Shown here: in pieces, positions 5,653 to 9,964 of the stretch
Numbering within the stretch: the first letter of the stretch is position 1
Layout of the letters: every line of letters starts with the position of its first letter
Origin: Candidatus Poribacteria bacterium
GTDB taxonomy: Bacteria > Poribacteria > WGA-4E > WGA-3G
DNA length: 9,964 nt
Direction of reading: 5' to 3'
Assembly (NCBI GenBank): GCA_009845505.1
Contig: VXZL01000594.1
Span: forward strand, 1-9,964
Made by a program: the position numbers and the translations under genes
The notes under the pieces: model-generated
What the model saw: the letters and a program-made list of their open reading frames with translations, nothing else
What the model was told of the DNA's origin: nothing
The model's database searches: none

Positions 5653-6878
5653 ACATTATAAAAATGAAAGACAATAGTTGGGCATGCCTGCTCATTCTTA
5701 CACAACTCACAGGCATCGTATTCTTATTCAATACACAAAGTGCCTTCGCGCAACTTCAGACTGAATTCGGACAGAGTTTATTAGAAGAACCCGAAAGGTC
5801 TGAGACTCACCCCGCAGAACTAACAATCAGCTCCCACTTCTCTAATACATTCAACAATCACATCGAATTGGGTTTAAGCGTAGATCCATACACCAGCAGC
5901 TTGGCAGGAGAAGATGACCCGCAGCTCGTGGGCATAATCAATCGTTTCGGCGTTGACTTGAACGGAGATTTACCGGTCGCTGATAAACTTAGACTCAAAC
6001 TGCAATATATACCGCAAGTTGAAAATTATACCGGGGCAGAGGGAAAACTCGACGAATTCGACGCGTTCAGCGATGTTCTTTTAACTGAACTGAGTTTCCG
6101 ACCCCTTGAAAGCCTACCGCCACTTGTGGCTTCACATCGTCTGCAACGTTTCGTGCGGACCTCCAATGTCTATAACAATACCGAACGACAACTCGGTCTA
6201 CGCTTTGGACGCGTCTTAGAATATAACTTAAGATTACACCGATTTGACGATGACGAGTCGCTCAGAGAGGATTTCCTACTCATCGGCTCCAACAGCCAAA
6301 ACATAACGGGACGTTTGCAATTCGGGTTTCTCGAACAGCTGCTCGGTAAAATTGAATACACGATAGAGAACAGCAGTTACGAAACCAACCTAAACAACCT
6401 CATCTTAGGCATCACAGGACTTGAAGATAATGAACGCCGAAACGATTGGCGGCACATCGGTGCCGCGAAACTGATACAGGTAGCAACTGAAGGGCTTATG
6501 TTTCAGGAAGAGGTGAATCTATTTCTGAATCGTTCCAGCGTTGACTTTTTTAGCTTCGCCAGTACAGAAGTTGCGGCAAGTTCATTTTATCGACTGGATA
6601 CCGGACGGTGGGTCCGGCTTCGACTCTCCAGACTCTGGGTGCAGTTTGAAGGTAGACAGATTCTGGATGAAACTGGCGGTATTCCAGAAATCCCCGAAGA
6701 TCGTCAAGATACACAGATAGCGGCAAATGTCCAGCTGAACTGGCAGCTCAAGCCATATCTAACACTCAACGCCGATTATCAAGTTACCCAAAACCGCACG
6801 AACGAAGCGGATCCGCTGCTCGATTTTTTGAATTATACACACACCATTGCGACCTTGACGCTTAAGGGAGAGTATTGA
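5649..6878 (+). CDS. Putative outer-membrane beta-barrel protein, function unknown
   Basis: I do not recognise a named family. The 409-residue product has a clear export signal: positively charged K5 and K7, a hydrophobic core (about 11-28) and an AFA cleavage site followed by Q35. The mature part is rich in alternating polar/hydrophobic stretches of 8-12 residues, for example LRLKLQYIPQV, RQLGLRFGRVLEYNLRLHRF, WVRLRLSRLWVQFEG, TQIAANVQLNWQL and LTLNADYQVTQNR. It ends in TIATLTLKGEY, an aromatic-terminated strand like the sorting signal of outer-membrane barrels. The strands come as hairpins separated by acidic and asparagine-rich loops. These traits fit a barrel that does not bind an obvious partner. 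The ATG at 5649 is the start with ATGA coupling to the mini-ORF; an ATG at 5664 (residue 6) is a possible alternative and keeps the whole signal peptide. It is co-directional with thiG but has no visible link to thiamine. Confidence 0.6.
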   Translation: MNIIKMKDNSWACLLILTQLTGIVFLFNTQSAFAQLQTEFGQSLLEEPERSETHPAELTISSHFSNTFNNHIELGLSVDPYTSSLAGEDDPQLVGIINRFGVDLNGDLPVADKLRLKLQYIPQVENYTGAEGKLDEFDAFSDVLLTELSFRPLESLPPLVASHRLQRFVRTSNVYNNTERQLGLRFGRVLEYNLRLHRFDDDESLREDFLLIGSNSQNITGRLQFGFLEQLLGKIEYTIENSSYETNLNNLILGITGLEDNERRNDWRHIGAAKLIQVATEGLMFQEEVNLFLNRSSVDFFSFASTEVAASSFYRLDTGRWVRLRLSRLWVQFEGRQILDETGGIPEIPEDRQDTQIAANVQLNWQLKPYLTLNADYQVTQNRTNEADPLLDFLNYTHTIATLTLKGEY

Positions 6879-6919
6879 AGTGGTCTGTGGGTATCCGCTA
6901 TCTCCGATTTCGCGCCCTA

Positions 6920-8452
6920 TTATCGCTTCCCGCTATAAAGCCGCAACCTGCCTTCCGATGCAATCAATGTATAACACGTCTCAATCGCCTCAGCAACGAT
7001 AGGTGTGTCGGGAGTATCCCACAGCAAGAGATAATCCACGTTGTCAGCATAAGCGCAGAGATCTATCCTTTCTGGTTCCCAATGGACGGTTTGGACCCAC
7101 TCTTTCTCGTCTAACGGTCTCTCAAACTCGGCGTTGAAACGCACAGGGAAATAGTCAAACTGTATCTCATAGTTGCCGAGATTGATACACCCGTTGTCAA
7201 GACAGTAGTAGTTGGCGGCGTTGACAAAGATGCCTACGCGTTCGGAGCTGCCTCTCGGATCAAAGTGGAGCGGAAGGATGATCTTGTTCTTTCCAACCCG
7301 TTGCACAAAAGCGTTAAACTGATGTATCTCGGCGTTGAGATTTTTGAAGACAATGCCAACATAAACAATGTTAACCAACACCAAAAGTCCGACAGCCGCC
7401 GTGAACACACGTCTCCACTGAATCTTATCAAATTCACGAAACCATGCGAATATGGTAAGCGCGGCTAAAATAGCGAGCCTGTCATTGACCCAACCGCCGG
7501 GACCAATAGAATTTGGTAGGATAAAATAGAGTCCGAGAAGCACAACAGTGAGGCAGAGAAACGCTGTCTGTCCAGCAGATGCTGCTGCTTTTCCTCTCCT
7601 ATTTTGCCAGATTGTCACAACAACGAGGAACAGTAAGAAGGCGGATACAAGCGCGGAGAGCCAACTTGGAGGTTCAGCGTAAGCGACAAGCATATACATA
7701 CCGATTAGGTTAGCGAACAGTTCTCCGAACCGGCTGAGTCCAAACTCAAGTGGTGCCCCTGCCAACAGATCAGAAGTAGGGAGGTAGACGAGAAGTAGCG
7801 CGGCAGCAGGGAGGAGATAGCAACCTGTAATGAGAATCCGTTTGAAGTCGTGCCTGAAATGAAATAGTGCCAGTAAAGCGATAGAGAATAAGATGAAGGC
7901 GTAAGAGATGAGGTGTGCGAAATAGGTAACAACGATGAGCAGATTGAGTAAAACGATACGCGTTCTGTTCATCTGCGCCTTGTGTTTCCACCAATAACCG
8001 AGTGCAAGCAGAAAGAGCGGCACACTGACGGCAAAGTTGTAGAAGCCCATGAGAAAAAGGTAATTGTAGATAAAGGTAAAACTTAGGATGACGAGGGTGT
8101 GCCGCCCGCGCTGGACAGCATTGAGGAAATAAGAGACAGCAAGCGGAAAGAGGATAACATAGAGACTCAGAAAGATTTTCTCGGCGATGAGCGGTGGAAA
8201 CACGAACATTAACACCGCCAATGAAAAGTGTGAGAGCCAATTCGGAAAAGGATACCAGTTAATCTCGTAATAATCTCGGAATTGATATTCAGGGTTGTTG
8301 TATTCGGTCAAGATTTGGGAATTATAGACGTGACTTACGCCATCTTGTGTCGGAAAATAGGGGAACAGCCAGATCGGTAGCAAGTAAATAAGAATCAAAG
8401 CACCCATCAAAATTGACCATTTTGTGTAGAAGCGAGAGAAGAATGTCATCAT
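6920..8452 (-). CDS. Polytopic inner-membrane protein, GT-C glycosyltransferase-like
   Basis: Product of about 510 residues with roughly 11-13 hydrophobic segments (for example 13-31, 92-110, 118-137, 139-155, 166-200, 205-224, 264-282, 296-312, 350-369) and a C-terminal soluble domain of about 140 residues (371-510). The first extracytoplasmic loop has PTQDGVSHVYN (34-44), followed by INWYPFPNWLSH (64-75). An acidic residue in this loop and a many-helix body with a C-terminal periplasmic domain resemble lipid-linked-sugar glycosyltransferases of the GT-C fold. GPGGWVNDR (317-325) is another candidate conserved site. No specific enzyme can be named. The start is uncertain: ATGs at 8452 and 8449 fit the first helix best. 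A longer frame to 8596 would run through the promoter and start of the divergent gene, and its extra residues look non-native. The 3' end converges on the barrel gene with 41 bases between and no recognisable terminator. Confidence 0.7.
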   Translation of the reverse strand: MMTFFSRFYTKWSILMGALILIYLLPIWLFPYFPTQDGVSHVYNSQILTEYNNPEYQFRDYYEINWYPFPNWLSHFSLAVLMFVFPPLIAEKIFLSLYVILFPLAVSYFLNAVQRGRHTLVILSFTFIYNYLFLMGFYNFAVSVPLFLLALGYWWKHKAQMNRTRIVLLNLLIVVTYFAHLISYAFILFSIALLALFHFRHDFKRILITGCYLLPAAALLLVYLPTSDLLAGAPLEFGLSRFGELFANLIGMYMLVAYAEPPSWLSALVSAFLLFLVVVTIWQNRRGKAAASAGQTAFLCLTVVLLGLYFILPNSIGPGGWVNDRLAILAALTIFAWFREFDKIQWRRVFTAAVGLLVLVNIVYVGIVFKNLNAEIHQFNAFVQRVGKNKIILPLHFDPRGSSERVGIFVNAANYYCLDNGCINLGNYEIQFDYFPVRFNAEFERPLDEKEWVQTVHWEPERIDLCAYADNVDYLLLWDTPDTPIVAEAIETCYTLIASEGRLRLYSGKR

Positions 8453-8472
8453 TTTGCTTTTCCACAAACTCC

Positions 8473-8500
8473 TTGAAATTTTCAGGACTTCAGTTATAAT
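8473..8500 (+). promoter_or_regulatory. Sigma70-type promoter of the type III glutamine synthetase gene
   Basis: TTGAAA (8473-8478), a 16-base spacer and a perfect TATAAT (8495-8500) on the plus strand, giving a leader of about 75 bases. It lies in the divergent interval between the membrane protein gene and the synthetase gene. I could not assign an equally good promoter for the minus-strand gene. Confidence 0.65.
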
Positions 8501-8581
8501 GGTATCATATTTTCGCATTTTGTAGTTATCATTTTTATCACAGTCAGCGATCAGCAACACGAATCGTTGGAGAAGAATTTT

Positions 8582-9916
8582 ATGACTATAGACCAAGTTA
8601 AACGTTTAGTCGAAGAGAAAGGTATTGAGTTTTTCATCTGCTCTTTCGTAGAGATGAGCGGTGCCCCCAAGGCGAAGGTCATCCCAGCAACACATCTTGA
8701 GGATATGGCGGCAGAGGGTGCGGGTTTCGGCGGCTTTGCTGCAGGTGAGATAGGGCAATACCCGCACGATCCAGAAATGGCAAGCATCCCCGATTTTACT
8801 TCGTTCACAATCGTGCCGTGGCGGAAAAATTTAGCATGGGTCGCGGGGGATATGTATGTCGAAGGACAATCGTGGCACTACTGTCCAAGGACTATTCTGG
8901 GACAGCAATTAGAAAAGACACGAGAAATGGGTTACACCTTCAATGTCGGTATCGAGGCGGAATTCATGCTTTTGAAGCAGGACGAAGCAGGGCACTATGC
9001 CCCATGGGATAAACTCGATACGCTGGACAAACCGTGTTACGATCTAAGGGCGTTGCATCGCAATCTTGACATGATGACCACCCTCATCAAATATATGCAA
9101 GAATTGGAGTGGGAACCCTACGCGAACGACCATGAAGACGGGACGTGTCAGTTCGAGACGAACTGGACGTATGCGGACGCACTCACGACAGCAGATCGAC
9201 ATACTTTCTTTAAGTGGATGGTCAAAACAATCGCTGAAGAACGCGGGTTATTGGCAACGTTTATGCCGAAACCGTTCACGAATCTGACGGGTAATGGCGC
9301 ACACTTTCACATGAGTCTTTGGGATACTGATAATCAGACGAATCTGTTTCTTGACGAGAACGATAAAAACGGCTTGTCCGAGATCGCTTACTATTTCACG
9401 GGGGGTATCCTCAAACACGCGAAGGCGATAACAGCGGTCACGAATCCACTTGTGAATAGCTATAAACGCTTGGTTCGGAGACCCCCGCGTTCGGGTTCAT
9501 CATGGGCACCGGTTTATGTTACCTACGGTGCAAACAATCGGACGCAAATGATTCGGATCCCAGCACCGGGACGTATTGAAAACCGATTAAGTGATGGGGC
9601 AGCGAATCCTTACCTCGCAGCGACGGTGATGCTCGCCGCGGGTCTCGACGGCATCGAAAACCAGGTTGATCCGGGTGTACAAAACGAGGACAATCTTTAT
9701 GAGGTGCCAGAAGATGAACTGGAAAATCGAGGCATCGGCTCTCTACCAGCAACTCTCAGTCATGCTGTAGACGCTCTTGAAGAAGACGAAATTATTAAAA
9801 ACGCACTCGGAAATGAGTACGCTGACTACTATATCCAAGTCAAACGTGAGGAATGGCGGAATTATCACTTGAGTGTTAGTCAGTGGGAAACCGATAACTA
9901 TTTGGAGGTTTATTAG
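8582..9916 (+). CDS. glnT: Type III glutamine synthetase family ligase (GlnT / gamma-glutamylmethylamide synthetase GmaS)
   Basis: ATP-dependent glutamate-amine ligase of the GlnT/GmaS branch, 444 residues, the normal length for this branch. Members make either glutamine from ammonia or gamma-glutamylmethylamide from methylamine; the sequence alone does not decide. Visible signatures: N-terminal beta-grasp with AGFGGFA (47-53); the metal-binding GIEAEF (123-128); NDHEDGTCQFE (182-192); the ATP/metal segment NGAHFHMS (238-245); NSYKR (292-296); NNRTQMIRIP (318-327); and RIENRLSDGAANPYLA (331-346). The start is the ATG at 8582, nine bases after GGAG (8569-8572). An in-frame TTG at 8567 is the other option and is disfavoured because it overlaps the ribosome binding site. 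No methylamine-pathway partner genes (mgs or mgd type) are in the window, and no PII or other nitrogen-regulation gene either. Confidence 0.88.
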   Translation: MTIDQVKRLVEEKGIEFFICSFVEMSGAPKAKVIPATHLEDMAAEGAGFGGFAAGEIGQYPHDPEMASIPDFTSFTIVPWRKNLAWVAGDMYVEGQSWHYCPRTILGQQLEKTREMGYTFNVGIEAEFMLLKQDEAGHYAPWDKLDTLDKPCYDLRALHRNLDMMTTLIKYMQELEWEPYANDHEDGTCQFETNWTYADALTTADRHTFFKWMVKTIAEERGLLATFMPKPFTNLTGNGAHFHMSLWDTDNQTNLFLDENDKNGLSEIAYYFTGGILKHAKAITAVTNPLVNSYKRLVRRPPRSGSSWAPVYVTYGANNRTQMIRIPAPGRIENRLSDGAANPYLAATVMLAAGLDGIENQVDPGVQNEDNLYEVPEDELENRGIGSLPATLSHAVDALEEDEIIKNALGNEYADYYIQVKREEWRNYHLSVSQWETDNYLEVY

Positions 9917-9964
9917 CGAGCTTTTTACATCTATGATAAATTTATTTATACCTTTAGGATTAAT
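9917..9964. other. AT-rich 3' flank, no feature visible
   Basis: The 48 bases after the synthetase stop are AT-rich and show no hairpin, T-tract or ribosome binding site that I would call. Any terminator or next gene lies outside the window. Confidence 0.5.

Noticed and set aside
6879..6919. Bidirectional terminator expected between the convergent barrel and membrane protein genes
   Set aside because: No stable stem with a T-tract on either strand can be found in these 41 bases.
7770..8240. 156-codon open frame on the minus strand in another frame of the membrane protein gene
   Set aside because: Cysteine- and serine-rich translation without membrane pattern; the overlapping frame gives a coherent polytopic membrane protein.
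8543..8555. Short similarity (12 of 13 bases) to the left arm of the palindromic repeat at 1235-1247
   Set aside because: Too short and without a second arm; it is likely chance or at most a remnant.
1..9964. CRISPR array, tRNA/rRNA genes, transposase genes
   Set aside because: No regularly spaced direct repeats, no cloverleaf or rRNA signatures and no transposase-like frame were seen in either strand.

Overview
The window looks like a piece of chromosome from an uncultured Gram-negative-type bacterium. It encodes a probable outer-membrane beta-barrel with a signal peptide, all three promoters I could place look like sigma70-type sites, and gene density is high. The intergenic palindromic repeat resembles repeats I associate with Candidatus Poribacteria and similar marine or sponge-associated lineages, but that assignment is a low-confidence impression, not a demonstrated fact.

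Bases 1-5554 are a thiamine locus. It opens with the 3' part of a first glycine oxidase gene (thiO copy 1, open at the window edge). A strong extended -10 promoter (1105-1134) follows, then a TPP riboswitch aptamer (about 1142-1229), a 110-bp imperfect palindrome (1231-1340) and a long intrinsic terminator (1353-1412). This leader precedes an ABC transporter permease (thiX-like) and an NMT1/THI5-type substrate-binding protein (thiY-like), which probably import a pyrimidine precursor of thiamine. A second full-length glycine oxidase (thiO copy 2), the sulfur carrier thiS and the thiazole synthase thiG come next. A separate promoter lies just upstream of thiG. Together the genes supply the thiazole half of thiamine (ThiO makes iminoglycine, ThiS carries sulfur, ThiG closes the ring) and probably salvage the pyrimidine half. 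No transporter ATPase and no thiF, thiC, thiD or thiE is visible here.

Bases 5649-6878 encode a secreted or outer-membrane beta-rich protein of unknown function. Its start codon overlaps the stop of a five-codon mini-ORF that carries the only good ribosome binding site.

Bases 6920-8452 (minus strand) encode a polytopic membrane protein with a GT-C glycosyltransferase-like layout. Divergent from it, with its own promoter, is a type III glutamine synthetase / gamma-glutamylmethylamide synthetase family gene (8582-9916). The last 48 bases are AT-rich and hold no feature I can support.

The observations most worth checking are the palindromic element inside the riboswitch expression platform, the duplicated thiO genes flanking the transporter (with a 49-bp perfectly identical tract), and the transporter without a visible ATPase. 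I found no clearly new multi-gene system.
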